From Caulobacter rhizosphaerae (GTDB lineage Bacteria; Pseudomonadota; Alphaproteobacteria; Caulobacterales; Caulobacteraceae), in assembly GCF_010977555.1 (NCBI RefSeq), contig NZ_CP048815.1:5572501-5636500 (forward strand): DNA of 64,000 bases. The letters run 5' to 3'. Both the position numbers and the translations under genes were made by a program. Positions 8,243 through 20,995 of the stretch are shown piece by piece. Numbering within the stretch: position 1 is the first letter of the stretch; every line of letters starts with the position of its first letter. The notes beneath the pieces are model-generated. The model did no database searches. It worked only from the letters and a program-made list of their open reading frames with translations, and was not told the origin of the DNA.

Positions 8243-9412
8243 TCAGGACGCCCTCTCCCACTCGTCCCGCACCGCAGGATCCTCCTCGGCCGCCGCCCCG
8301 GCGAGCCGCGCGAACGCCTCGCCGTCCAGCAGCCGCCTCGCCGCCCACACCGCCGCGCCGCGCACCACCGGCGAGGGATCGGCCAGCAGCGGCGCGACCA
8401 CCGTCATCAGCCGTGGATCGCCGCTGTTGCCGATCGCGTAGAGCACGTTGCGTACGAAGCGGTCGCGGCCGATGCGCTTGACGGGGCTCTTGCTGAACAG
8501 CGCCCGGAACGCCGGATCGTCCAGTCCGGCCAAGTCCGCCAGCGAGGGTCCCTTCAAGGTCTCGCGGGCGTGGAAGGCCATTTCGCTGGAGAGGCGGGCG
8601 AACTTGTTCCACGGGCAGGCGGCCAGGCAGTCGTCGCAGCCATAGATGCGGTTGCCCAGGGCGGGCCGGAACTCGACCGGAATCGGGCCCGCCAGCTCGA
8701 TCGTCAGGTAGGAGATGCAGCGCCGCGCATCCAGCCGGTTCGGGGCCGGAAAGGCCCCGGTCGGGCAGATGTCGAGGCAGGCGGTGCATGAGCCGCAGTG
8801 GTCGCGCTCGGGCGGGTCGGCCGGCAGGTCCAGGGTGGTCAGCACGCTGCCCAGGAACAGCCACGAGCCGAACTGGCGCGAGACCAGGTTGGTGTGCTTG
8901 CCCTGCCAGCCCAGGCCGGCCCGCTGGGCCAGGGGTTTTTCCATCAGCGGGGCGGTGTCGACGAACACCTTCACCTCGCCGCCGAACCGGCCGTGCATCC
9001 AGCGGGCCAGGGCCTTGAGCCGCTTCTTGATCACCTCGTGATAGTCGTCGCCCTGGGCGTAGACGCTGATCGCCGCCCGGGACTGATCCTGCAAGGCCAA
9101 CAGGGGGTCGTGCTCGGGGCCGTAGTTGACGCCCAGCACCACCGCCGTCTTCGCGTCGGTCCACATGGCCGTGGGATGGGCGCGACGGTCCAGCGTCTCC
9201 GCCATCCAGCCCATGGCCCCGTGGAAGCCCTCGGCCACGAAATCGCGCAGCCAGCCGCCGTTGGGCCAGGCGTCGCTGGCGCTGGCGAAGCCGCACGTGT
9301 CGAAGCCCAGCCGCAGGGCCTCGGCGCGGATGTCGGCCTTGGCCTGGTCCGCCTGGCTGGAGGTTTCAGCGGCGGTCGGAGGCGGCTTTTCGGGCTTGAG
9401 CGAGAGCGTCAC
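8243..9412 (-). CDS. queG: Epoxyqueuosine reductase
   Basis: Cobalamin- and iron-sulfur-dependent enzyme for the last step of queuosine synthesis on tRNA. The 389-residue protein has two 4Fe-4S clusters formed by [12 protein letters not shown] and [11 protein letters not shown]. Upstream of these is the cobalamin-binding N-domain with [23 protein letters not shown] and the [15 protein letters not shown] segment. The tail (about residues 310-389) has HEAT-like repeats used for tRNA binding. Its start overlaps the last 47 bases of the upstream secreted-protein gene, so the two are probably co-transcribed. No better internal start is present. Confidence 0.93.
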   Translation of the reverse strand: MTLSLKPEKPPPTAAETSSQADQAKADIRAEALRLGFDTCGFASASDAWPNGGWLRDFVAEGFHGAMGWMAETLDRRAHPTAMWTDAKTAVVLGVNYGPEHDPLLALQDQSRAAISVYAQGDDYHEVIKKRLKALARWMHGRFGGEVKVFVDTAPLMEKPLAQRAGLGWQGKHTNLVSRQFGSWLFLGSVLTTLDLPADPPERDHCGSCTACLDICPTGAFPAPNRLDARRCISYLTIELAGPIPVEFRPALGNRIYGCDDCLAACPWNKFARLSSEMAFHARETLKGPSLADLAGLDDPAFRALFSKSPVKRIGRDRFVRNVLYAIGNSGDPRLMTVVAPLLADPSPVVRGAAVWAARRLLDGEAFARLAGAAAEEDPAVRDEWERAS

Positions 9413-9983
9413 GGTTCTGGAAAAGGGTCTCGATGGCGGCGATCTGCGTCTCGATCGCCTCCCAGTCTACCTCACCCGGCTGCTCGACGCGCGCGGCGAT
9501 ATCGGTCAGATGCTGGGAGATCTCGCGTTCGCCCGCGAGGCTCTCGCGATACGAGGTCAGGGCGGCCTCGACCCTTGCTTGCGCCGCCTCGCTTTGCATC
9601 GACGAATCGTCGCGCGCCCGGTCGGCCAGGGTTGCGACGTCGCGCTCGGCGGCGTCGGCCGCGTCGAGCATGGCGTCGGCGTGCTTGCGGATCTCCGCCG
9701 AGACCGTCAGGCGGTCATCGAGCCCACCGGGCTTCTCGGCCGCGAACACCGCCATCAGCCCCTGATCAGCGCTGATCGCCGCGGTGTTGAGGCTCTTTTG
9801 CGGATGATCGGGCACGTTGATCTGGGCGTTGGCGGCTTCCAGGCCCTGGCTATGGGCCGCCCGCTCGACGATCGACTTGTCGAAGATCTGGGGATCGACC
9901 TCGGCGTTCTGCGCCGCCGCCGGCGACCCGAGGCCCGTCATCAGGGCGAGGGCGGCCGCGATCGGCAGGAGCGTTCGGCGCAT
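9366..9983 (-). CDS. Secreted, helix-rich protein of unknown function
   Basis: This 205-residue protein has a clear signal peptide ([25 protein letters not shown]). The mature part is Ala/Asp/Glu-rich and predicted almost fully helical, with probable coiled coils (about 90-190). There is no catalytic motif and no cysteine. A weak resemblance to DUF4142-type periplasmic proteins is not enough for a call. It lies upstream of queG with a 47-bp overlap and downstream of fzlA (44-bp gap), all on the minus strand, so it may be part of a fzlA-orf-queG transcription unit. Confidence 0.7.
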   Translation of the reverse strand: MRRTLLPIAAALALMTGLGSPAAAQNAEVDPQIFDKSIVERAAHSQGLEAANAQINVPDHPQKSLNTAAISADQGLMAVFAAEKPGGLDDRLTVSAEIRKHADAMLDAADAAERDVATLADRARDDSSMQSEAAQARVEAALTSYRESLAGEREISQHLTDIAARVEQPGEVDWEAIETQIAAIETLFQNRDALAQARKAASDRR

Positions 9984-10027
9984 GACGTCTCTCCGAGGGG
10001 CGGCTCGCCCCTCCGAAGGATCATGCG

Positions 10028-10714
10028 TCAGAAGTCGAGATCGTCATAGTGCGCGACCGGCGCCAGGCCCGGCCAGCGATCGGCCAGGATCGGTCGGAAG
10101 GCGGGCCTGGACTTCAGCTTCATGTACCAGGTCTTGGTCGCCGGGAAGTCCTTCCACGGCACGTCGCCGAAATAGTCGATCACCGACAGGTGGGCGGCGG
10201 CCGCAAAGTCGGCCAGGCTCATCCGCCGGCCGGCCAGCCAGTCGCGGGTGTTCAACAGGCCTTCTATGTAGTCCATATGCTGGCGCAGGGCGTCGCGGCC
10301 CCGGCGCAGCGACGACAGGTCCGGCGCGCCCAGCCGCAGAAGACGCTTTTCCATCTTCTCGTGCAGCAGGAAGCCGTTGACCTCGTTGTCGAACTTGCGA
10401 TCGAACCATTGCAGCAGCCGGCGCGCCTCGGCCCGCTCGCCCGGCTCGCGGCCCAGCAGGGCCGGTTCGGGTTCCTGCTCCTCGATGTGCTCGAGGATGG
10501 CCCGGTTCTCGGCGATCACCGTGGTGCGCTGATGCTTGGTCTCGATCAGCACCGGCGGCAGGCCCGACGGGTTGAGCTTGAGGAACTCGGTTGGCCCTTC
10601 CCAATAGCGCACCTGCACCTCGACGAACGGCAGGCGCTTCTCGCCCAGGGCGAGGCGCACCTGGCGGGAGGCCGGATCGAGGGGAAAGTGGTGAAGGGTT
10701 CGTTCGACGCTCAT
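10028..10714 (-). CDS. fzlA: FtsZ-binding GST-fold cell division protein FzlA
   Basis: In Caulobacter, FzlA binds FtsZ filaments, promotes their curvature and is needed for constriction. It has a glutathione transferase fold but is not known as an enzyme. The start at 10714 (MSVERTLHHFPLDPASRQVR) gives 228 residues; a start four codons upstream is possible. Residues reported as important in Caulobacter FzlA fall at the same numbers here: Trp38 (QVRYW) and Asp227 in the C-terminal tail DDLDF. The GST landmarks LNPSGLPPVLIE and DWLAGRRMSLADFAAAAHLSVIDYFG are present. A generic GST label would miss the role. The identification rests on recall of the family, not on an alignment. Confidence 0.85.
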   Translation of the reverse strand: MSVERTLHHFPLDPASRQVRLALGEKRLPFVEVQVRYWEGPTEFLKLNPSGLPPVLIETKHQRTTVIAENRAILEHIEEQEPEPALLGREPGERAEARRLLQWFDRKFDNEVNGFLLHEKMEKRLLRLGAPDLSSLRRGRDALRQHMDYIEGLLNTRDWLAGRRMSLADFAAAAHLSVIDYFGDVPWKDFPATKTWYMKLKSRPAFRPILADRWPGLAPVAHYDDLDF

Positions 10715-10861
10715 GCCCACGCGCATTCAGGCTGCATCGTTCGATCGATGCGCCGTTTTGCTTAACAACAGCTTGCTGAACGCCGGTCATCGGCCGACTT
10801 CACGGCCGAATTAAGGGATTTCGTAAGGTTTCTCGGCGTCCGGCCCGATCGCGACCGCGGA

Positions 10862-12319
10862 TCACGCCTTGGCGTTCATCCGGCCGATCAGGTTGGTGGT
10901 GCTCTGGCCGGCCTTCAGCTGGGCCAGCAACACCTTGCCGCCATAGCCCAGCACCACGTCCGAGCCGACCACGGTCTCGACCGTGTAATCGGCGCCCTTG
11001 ACCAGCACGTCGGGGCGGAAGGCCTGGATCAGGGCCAGCGGGGTCGGCTCGTCGAACAGCACCACCAGGTCCACCGCCGACAGCGAGGCCAGCACGGTGG
11101 CGCGGCCGCCCTCCTTCTGCACCGGCCGGGTCGGGCCCTTCAGGCGCTGGACCGAGGCGTCGGTGTTCAGGCCGACGATCAGCCGGTCGCACGCCGCCTT
11201 GGCCTGGGCCAGCAGCGACACGTGGCCCGGGTGCAGCAGGTCGAAGCAGCCGTTGGTGAAGCCCACCTTCAGGCCCCGGGCCCGCCAGCCGGCGACGACA
11301 GCCAGGGCCCCGTCCAGATCGGCGATCTTGTCGGCGACGGGATCGGCGTGCTCGCCATGGGCCAGACCGACCAGCTCGTCGGCGGTGACCACGTCGGTGC
11401 CCAGCTTGGCCACCACCAGGCCGGCGGCCAGGTTGGCCAGGCGGGCCGCGTCCAGCGGACTGGCGCCGCGCGCCAAGGCCAGCGCCAGGGTCGCGGCGAC
11501 GGTGTCGCCGGCGCCCGAGACGTCGAACACTTCCAGGGCCGTCGCCGGCAGATGGACAGGGGCCTCGCCGCGCACCGCCAGGGTCATCCCCGCCCCGCCC
11601 CGGGTGATCAGGGTGGCCGACAGATTGGGCGCGCCGGCCAGGATGGCGTCGGCGGCGTCGGCGGCGGCCTCGTCGCCGGCTCCGGTCACGCCGGTGGCCT
11701 CCGCGGCCTCGCGGCGGTTGGGCTTGATCAGCGTCGCGCCGTCATAGCGGGAGAAGTCCCGGCTCTTGGGGTCGACGATCACCGGCTTGCCGGCGGCGTT
11801 GGCGGCCGCGATGGCGGCCTTCAGGACCACGGGGGTCAGCACGCCCTTGGCGTAGTCGGACAGCACCACCACGTCGACCTCGCGCAGGTGGGCGTTGAAC
11901 GCCGCCAGCAGGGCCTGGCCGTCGGCCTCGCCCCGGTCCTCGCGGTCGGCGCGCAGCATCTGGTGCGAGCCGGAGATGTAGCGGGTCTTCTCGGTGGTGC
12001 GGCGGCGGGCGTCGACGATCAGGGCCGAGTCGAGGCTGGGCTCCCGGTCGATCAGGCCATTCAGCGCCCGGCCGGCGTCGTCGTCGCCGACCACCCCCAC
12101 CAGCACCGCCCGGCCGCCCAGGGCCGCGACGTTGCGAGCCACGTTGCCCGCCCCGCCCAGCATCGCCGTCTCGCGCTCGACGGCGATCACCGGCACCGGC
12201 GCCTCGGGCGAGATGCGGTCCACCGCGCCGTAGACGAACCGATCCAGCATCACGTCGCCCAGCACCAGCACGGTGGCGCCGGCGAAGGCTCGCGGCAGCT
12301 TGGCCAGGGTGTCGTCCAT
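10862..12319 (-). CDS. hldE: Bifunctional heptose-7-phosphate kinase / heptose-1-phosphate adenylyltransferase
   Basis: Two-domain enzyme making ADP-heptose for the LPS core. The start at 12319 (MDDTLAKLPRAFAGATVLVLGD) gives 485 residues; upstream extension would run into the neighbouring gene. The N-domain is a PfkB-family kinase (GDVMLDRFVYGAVDRISPEAPVPV; anion-hole/catalytic DVSGAGDTVAATLALAL near 270). The C-domain from about 345 is a cytidylyltransferase-fold adenylyltransferase (GFTNGCFDLLHPGHVSLLAQAK with HPGH; PDVLVKGADYTVE). It is downstream of a cation efflux gene on the same strand (79-bp gap). Confidence 0.93.
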   Translation of the reverse strand: MDDTLAKLPRAFAGATVLVLGDVMLDRFVYGAVDRISPEAPVPVIAVERETAMLGGAGNVARNVAALGGRAVLVGVVGDDDAGRALNGLIDREPSLDSALIVDARRRTTEKTRYISGSHQMLRADREDRGEADGQALLAAFNAHLREVDVVVLSDYAKGVLTPVVLKAAIAAANAAGKPVIVDPKSRDFSRYDGATLIKPNRREAAEATGVTGAGDEAAADAADAILAGAPNLSATLITRGGAGMTLAVRGEAPVHLPATALEVFDVSGAGDTVAATLALALARGASPLDAARLANLAAGLVVAKLGTDVVTADELVGLAHGEHADPVADKIADLDGALAVVAGWRARGLKVGFTNGCFDLLHPGHVSLLAQAKAACDRLIVGLNTDASVQRLKGPTRPVQKEGGRATVLASLSAVDLVVLFDEPTPLALIQAFRPDVLVKGADYTVETVVGSDVVLGYGGKVLLAQLKAGQSTTNLIGRMNAKA

Positions 12320-12398
12320 TGGAAGGGTTGCTCGTCGTCTGTGCAGGAAGCGCCATTTGGCCCCGTCGGGCGCGGTCGGCAAGCCCGGCGATGCGCGC

Positions 12399-13340
12399 TC
12401 AGCCCGGCGGCGCCTCGCCGAACGCCCCGCCATGCGGCTCGGCCGCGCCGCGCGGATCGGGGTGAAGCAGGATGTCGGCGGCCGGAAAGACCTCGAGGAC
12501 GCGGTTCTCGGCCGCCACCATCACCGCATGGGCGACGCTCAGGACCAGGGCCGGATCCAGGTCCATGTGGGCCTGGACGTGCATGTAGGGGCCCGAGGCG
12601 CGGGTGCGCACCTGGTGGACGCCGAGCACCCGGGGGTCGGCGGTCAGCAGGGCGATGATCCGTTCGCGGTCCTCCAGCGGCAGCTCGTGGTCCATCAACT
12701 GGTGGGCCGCCTCGCGAAACACGCCGATCGCCCCCCACAGCAGCCACAGCGCCACGGCCAGGCCCGCGGCGGCGTCCACCCAGGCCAGATGCAGCAGGCT
12801 GGCCGCGCCGAGGCCGACCAGCGACACGGCGTTCGACGCCAGGTCGGCGGCGTAGTGGGCGCGGTCGCCCGACACCGCCACCGAGCGCGTCCTCTTGGTC
12901 ACCTCGGTCTGGGCCCGGATCAGCAGCAGGGTCAGGACGATCGAGGCGGCCATCACGCCGACGCCCAGGGCGCCGTGCTCGGGCGGCGCGGCGCGGCCGA
13001 AGGCGCGGATCGCTTCCTGGCCGATCAGCGCCGCCGACGCGAACACCAGGCCGCCCTGGGTCAGGCTGGCGAAGGCCTCGGCCTTGCCATGGCCGAAGCG
13101 GTGTTCGGCGTCGGGCGGGACGGCGGCGTAGCGCACGGCGTAGAAGGTGATCAGCGAGGCGACCAGGTCCAGCCCGCTGTCGGCCAGCGAGGCCAGCAGG
13201 GCCACCGAATGCCCCATCAGCCAGGCCACGCCCTTGATCGCGATCAGGACGGCCGCCACGCCCACCGACAGGGTCGTGACCCGGCGGGTCAGCACCAGGG
13301 ACTCGGCGGCGGTCAGGGCGGGGGCGAACGGAGCGGACAT
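12399..13340 (-). CDS. Cation diffusion facilitator (FieF/YiiP-like)
   Basis: Proton-coupled divalent metal exporter, probably Zn or Fe, in the inner membrane. The 313-residue protein has about six membrane segments. Both halves of the transport site are visible: SVALLASLADSGLDL (DxxxD) in TM2 and DRAHYAADLASNAVSL (HxxxD) in TM5. HRFGHGKAEAFASL follows TM2, as in YiiP. The cytosolic C-domain includes VLGVHQVRTRASGPYMHVQAHMDLDP, where a metal-binding His cluster is expected. The C-terminal tail is His/Pro/Gly-rich. It is transcribed toward hldE. Confidence 0.88.
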   Translation of the reverse strand: MSAPFAPALTAAESLVLTRRVTTLSVGVAAVLIAIKGVAWLMGHSVALLASLADSGLDLVASLITFYAVRYAAVPPDAEHRFGHGKAEAFASLTQGGLVFASAALIGQEAIRAFGRAAPPEHGALGVGVMAASIVLTLLLIRAQTEVTKRTRSVAVSGDRAHYAADLASNAVSLVGLGAASLLHLAWVDAAAGLAVALWLLWGAIGVFREAAHQLMDHELPLEDRERIIALLTADPRVLGVHQVRTRASGPYMHVQAHMDLDPALVLSVAHAVMVAAENRVLEVFPAADILLHPDPRGAAEPHGGAFGEAPPG

Positions 13341-13437
13341 GGATGCTGTCTAGCAAGGCTCGCCGCACAGCCCCAGCGAGAACGACTCGCGCGACAGGTT
13401 CGCAAGGTAGGCCGTGGCGCCCCTACCCTTCAGCCGG

Positions 13438-13559
13438 CATCCCGGGCCTCGTGCCCGGGACCCCTGGTTCAGCTGACGGTGAGAAACAATGGCGCGCCGG
13501 CGCGCCGCCCCTCCGCAGCTACGGCGGGCAAAGGGGTCCCGGGCACGAGGCCCGGGATG
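13438..13559. repeat. Perfect 28-bp inverted repeat with 66-bp spacer
   Basis: The arms at 13438-13465 and 13532-13559 are exact reverse complements. Each contains CCCGGGCCTCGTGCCCGGG, itself nearly palindromic. It lies between the cation efflux gene and the citrate synthase gene, upstream of the former. The nested symmetry resembles a BIME or MITE-like intergenic element rather than a terminator. Confidence 0.8.
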
Positions 13560-13587
13560 ACGGTTGCTAAGTTAAGAGCGGCTCTCC

Positions 13588-14712
13588 CTAGGCCGCCGCC
13601 TTGGTCCTCGGCCCCACATAGACCGACTGCGGGCGGACCAGCTTGCCGGTGGCCAGCTGTTCGCGGGCGTGGGCGATCCAGCCGGCGGTGCGGCCCATGG
13701 CGAACACGCAGGTGAACGCGGGCGGCGGCAGGCCCAAGGCCTCCAGCAGGACGGCGGTGTAGAACTCGACATTGGTGTCCAGCGGCCGGTCGGGCTTGTG
13801 GTCGCGCAGGATCCGCAGGGCGGCCTGTTCCACCGCCTCGGCGAAGGCCAGGCGGCCGGGAACCGTGCTGGAGGTCTGGGCCAGCTGGCGGATCGCGGCC
13901 TTCAGGGCGTCGGCCCGCGGGTCGCGGACCCGGTAGATGCGGTGGCCGAAACCCATCAGCCGGTCGCCGCGCGCCAGGGCCGCCAGGATCCAGGCCTGGG
14001 CGTTGTCGGGCGCGCCGATGGCGTCCAGCATCTCGATCACCGGCCCGGGCGCCCCGCCGTGCAGCGGGCCCTTCAACGCCGAGATTCCGGCCAGCACCGC
14101 CGAGGTCAGGCCGGCGCGGGTCGAGGCCACCACCCGGGCGGCGAAGGTCGAGGCGTTCAGGCCGTGGTCGCAGACCGTGACCAGATAGGCGTCCAGCGCC
14201 CTCGCCTCCCCGTCCGTCGCCGGAACGCCGCGCGTCATCCGCAGCATGTCGGCGGCGTGCGATAGCGCCGCATCGGGCGCGACCGGCGACTGGCCAGCGG
14301 CGACCCGCAGCACGGCGGGCGTGAAGACGGCGGGGGCGGCGATCAGCAGCAGCGCCGTGTCGAGGCCATCGCCGTCGGGCAGGCGGGCGATCAGGGCGCG
14401 GACAGCCTCGACCGGATCGCGCCGGGCCAGACCCTCGTCCAACGCGGCGACCTCGGCGAAGGCCCGAACCCGGGCCGCGCCGAGGGCCGCGCCCAGGTCC
14501 GACGGCATCCCGTCGAAGAAGCCGTCCAGCAGCAGGTGGGCGACGTCCTCGAAGCTCGCGCGATGGGCCAGATCCTCGACGGCGTAGCCCCGGATCGTCA
14601 GGCGGCCGGCCTGGCCGTCGACGTCGGAGAGCACGGTATGGGCGGCGACGACGCCTTCCAGGCCTTCGGCGACGGGACCAGCGGCGGGAACGGCGGAAAG
14701 ACCCTTGGACAT
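13588..14712 (-). CDS. Citrate synthase family protein
   Basis: The start at 14712 (MSKGLSAVPAAG) is supported by AGGAGA about ten bases upstream; the longer frame to 14784 adds an implausible leader. The 374-residue protein has all three catalytic positions of citrate synthase: His in KGPLHGGAPG, His in MGFGHRIYRVRDPRA and Asp in LDTNVEFY. The length and divergence from GltA fit the type II / 2-methylcitrate synthase-like group, so the acyl acceptor (acetyl- or propionyl-CoA) is uncertain. It is divergent from a second citrate synthase with an HTH domain (14790), with 77 bp between the start codons. Confidence 0.85.
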   Translation of the reverse strand: MSKGLSAVPAAGPVAEGLEGVVAAHTVLSDVDGQAGRLTIRGYAVEDLAHRASFEDVAHLLLDGFFDGMPSDLGAALGAARVRAFAEVAALDEGLARRDPVEAVRALIARLPDGDGLDTALLLIAAPAVFTPAVLRVAAGQSPVAPDAALSHAADMLRMTRGVPATDGEARALDAYLVTVCDHGLNASTFAARVVASTRAGLTSAVLAGISALKGPLHGGAPGPVIEMLDAIGAPDNAQAWILAALARGDRLMGFGHRIYRVRDPRADALKAAIRQLAQTSSTVPGRLAFAEAVEQAALRILRDHKPDRPLDTNVEFYTAVLLEALGLPPPAFTCVFAMGRTAGWIAHAREQLATGKLVRPQSVYVGPRTKAAA

Positions 14713-14754
14713 GGATGAGGTCTCCTTTCGACCCGCAATCCACGCCTCCGAAGC

Positions 14755-14784
14755 TTGATCGTCAATCTTGATCAATATAATCAA
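14755..14784. promoter_or_regulatory. Palindromic TTGA/TCAA sites between divergent citrate synthase genes
   Basis: The short divergent intergenic region is AT-rich, unlike its surroundings. It holds TTGA-N3-TCAA (14755-14765) and TTGAT-N7-ATCAA (14768-14784), just before the ATG at 14790. They are good candidates for an operator. The HTH domain of the adjacent citrate synthase is the obvious candidate binder (inference). Confidence 0.4.
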
Positions 14785-14789
14785 TATGA

Positions 14790-15938
14790 ATGGCCGAGTG
14801 GATCGATGCGGAACAGGCGATGGCGGCGCTGGGGGTGCGGGCTCAGACGCTGTACGCCTATGTCAGCCGGGGTCGGGTGGGCGCGACGGCGCATCCCGAC
14901 GATCCGCGCCGCAGCCTCTATCGCGCCTCCGACGTCGCGGCCCTGGCGGCGAAGAAGGCCCGCGGGCGGCGGGCCGCCGACGTGGCGGCCGAGGCCATCG
15001 CCTGGGGCGAGCCGGTCCTGCCGTCGGCGATCACCACGGTCGAAGGCGGGCGCCTCTTCTATCGCGGCCAGGACGCCGTCGACCTGGCGCGCATGCACAG
15101 CCTGGAGCAGGTCGCCCGCCTGCTGCGCGGCGGCCATGGCGCGCCGTTGACCGGGCCGGAGCCCAAGAAGCCCAAGAAGGGCGAGACGCCGCGCGCCCGG
15201 CTGTTCTCCACCCTGGCCGCCCGCGCCGGGATCGACCCGCCGGCCCGAGGCCGCGCGCCGCTGGCCCTGGCCATGGAGGCGGCGGGCCTGCTGGAAGCGG
15301 CCGCCGACGCCGTCGCGGGCGCGATCGGCGGGGGCCCCATCCACCAGCGCCTCGCCGACGCCTGGGCCCTGGACGCCCACGGCGCCGACCTCGTCCGCCG
15401 GGCCGTGGTGCTGCTGGCCGACCACGAACTGAACGCCTCGACCTTCGCGGTGCGGGTCGCCGCCTCGACGGGCGCTTCCTTGGCGGCCGCGTCCCTCGCC
15501 GGGCTGGCGGCCCTGTCGGGTCCCCTGCACGGGGGCATGGCGGCGCGGGTGGAGATGTTCGTCGACGAGGCCGAGCGGCGCGGGCCAGCCAGGGCCGTGG
15601 CCGAACGCCTGGCCCAGGGCTCGGCCATGCCCGGCTTCGGCCACCCGCTCTATCCCGACGGCGACCCGCGGGCGGCGGCCCTGCTGGGCGCCTTCAAGGT
15701 CCCGGCCGTGCTGGCGCAATTGCGCGCCGAGACGGAAGCCGCCACAGGCCTCCTGCCCAACATCGACTTCGCCCTGGTGGGGATGTCCCGCACCCTGGCC
15801 CTGCCGGCCGACGCGCCGTTCAGCCTGTTCGCCGTCGGGCGGATGGCGGGCTGGCACGCCCACGCCATCGAGCAGCTGCAGACGGGCAAGCTGATCCGGC
15901 CCCGGGCCCGGTACGTGGGTGTGAGACCGGGAGCCTGA
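14790..15938 (+). CDS. Citrate synthase with N-terminal MerR/excisionase-like helix-turn-helix domain
   Basis: A 382-residue fusion. Residues 1-60 (MAEWIDAEQAMAALGVRAQT, then LYAYVSRGRV and a SLYRASDVAAL wing) form a MerR/excisionase-type DNA-binding domain. The rest is a citrate synthase with His in SGPLHGGMAARVE, His-Asp-Pro-Arg in MPGFGHPLYPDGDPRA and Asp in LPNIDFALVGM, so the catalytic residues look intact. Unlike GltA it lacks the long N-terminal domain. It may be an enzyme that binds DNA or a regulator that senses citrate-cycle metabolites. It is divergent from the plain citrate synthase gene, with palindromes between them. Confidence 0.85.
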   Translation: MAEWIDAEQAMAALGVRAQTLYAYVSRGRVGATAHPDDPRRSLYRASDVAALAAKKARGRRAADVAAEAIAWGEPVLPSAITTVEGGRLFYRGQDAVDLARMHSLEQVARLLRGGHGAPLTGPEPKKPKKGETPRARLFSTLAARAGIDPPARGRAPLALAMEAAGLLEAAADAVAGAIGGGPIHQRLADAWALDAHGADLVRRAVVLLADHELNASTFAVRVAASTGASLAAASLAGLAALSGPLHGGMAARVEMFVDEAERRGPARAVAERLAQGSAMPGFGHPLYPDGDPRAAALLGAFKVPAVLAQLRAETEAATGLLPNIDFALVGMSRTLALPADAPFSLFAVGRMAGWHAHAIEQLQTGKLIRPRARYVGVRPGA

Positions 15939-15942
15939 TCCC

Positions 15943-16416
15943 TTAAGACCTGGGCCCGTTCAGGTCCTGAAGTCCCTCGCTGGCCTTCAGGATCGCCTCG
16001 ATGTCGCTGTCGCGCACGACGAAGGTCTTGAGATCGCGCCCGGCTCCGCAGCGATCGACCGCCGCCCTGATCGTCCGCCGCAGGGCGTCGCGGACCAGCC
16101 GGACCCGCGCCGGGCCAGGCTTGTTGAGCGCCTTGGGCGAAAGGTCCGTCGAGCCCGTTGGGGGCGGGCAGCCAGGAACGTCACCCAAGGCGGTGTAAGC
16201 CTCGTTCGCCGTCCTGACGATCACCAGCTGAACACCATTGACCGTAGCCCTGGCGGAGCAGCCCTCGACATGGTTCCAGCTGGTGAAGCTGCCGTCGCGC
16301 ACGCACCTCAAGTCCCATGGACCGACCCCACCGAGATCGGTGGGATCGTCCCAACCTGGCCCGGACGGGACCTGCACCGCCGTCGTCGCGGCCAGGAGCA
16401 TCAAGGTGTGCAGCAT
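15943..16416 (-). CDS. Small secreted protein of unknown function
   Basis: This 157-residue protein has a short signal peptide (MLHTLMLLAATTAVQVPSG). The mature part has four cysteines (LRCVRDG, EGCSAR, PGCPPP, DRCGAG) that could form two disulfides, consistent with a periplasmic location. No known domain is recognised. It ends 4 bp from the convergent HTH-citrate synthase gene and lies downstream of gltB on the same strand (48-bp gap). Confidence 0.7.
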   Translation of the reverse strand: MLHTLMLLAATTAVQVPSGPGWDDPTDLGGVGPWDLRCVRDGSFTSWNHVEGCSARATVNGVQLVIVRTANEAYTALGDVPGCPPPTGSTDLSPKALNKPGPARVRLVRDALRRTIRAAVDRCGAGRDLKTFVVRDSDIEAILKASEGLQDLNGPRS

Positions 16417-16464
16417 GGGCCTCTCCGGTTGAGAGGCCCATGTTAATCCATCTTTACGGCAGCG

Positions 16465-20991
<4,527 letters not shown>

Positions 20992-20995
20992 GATC

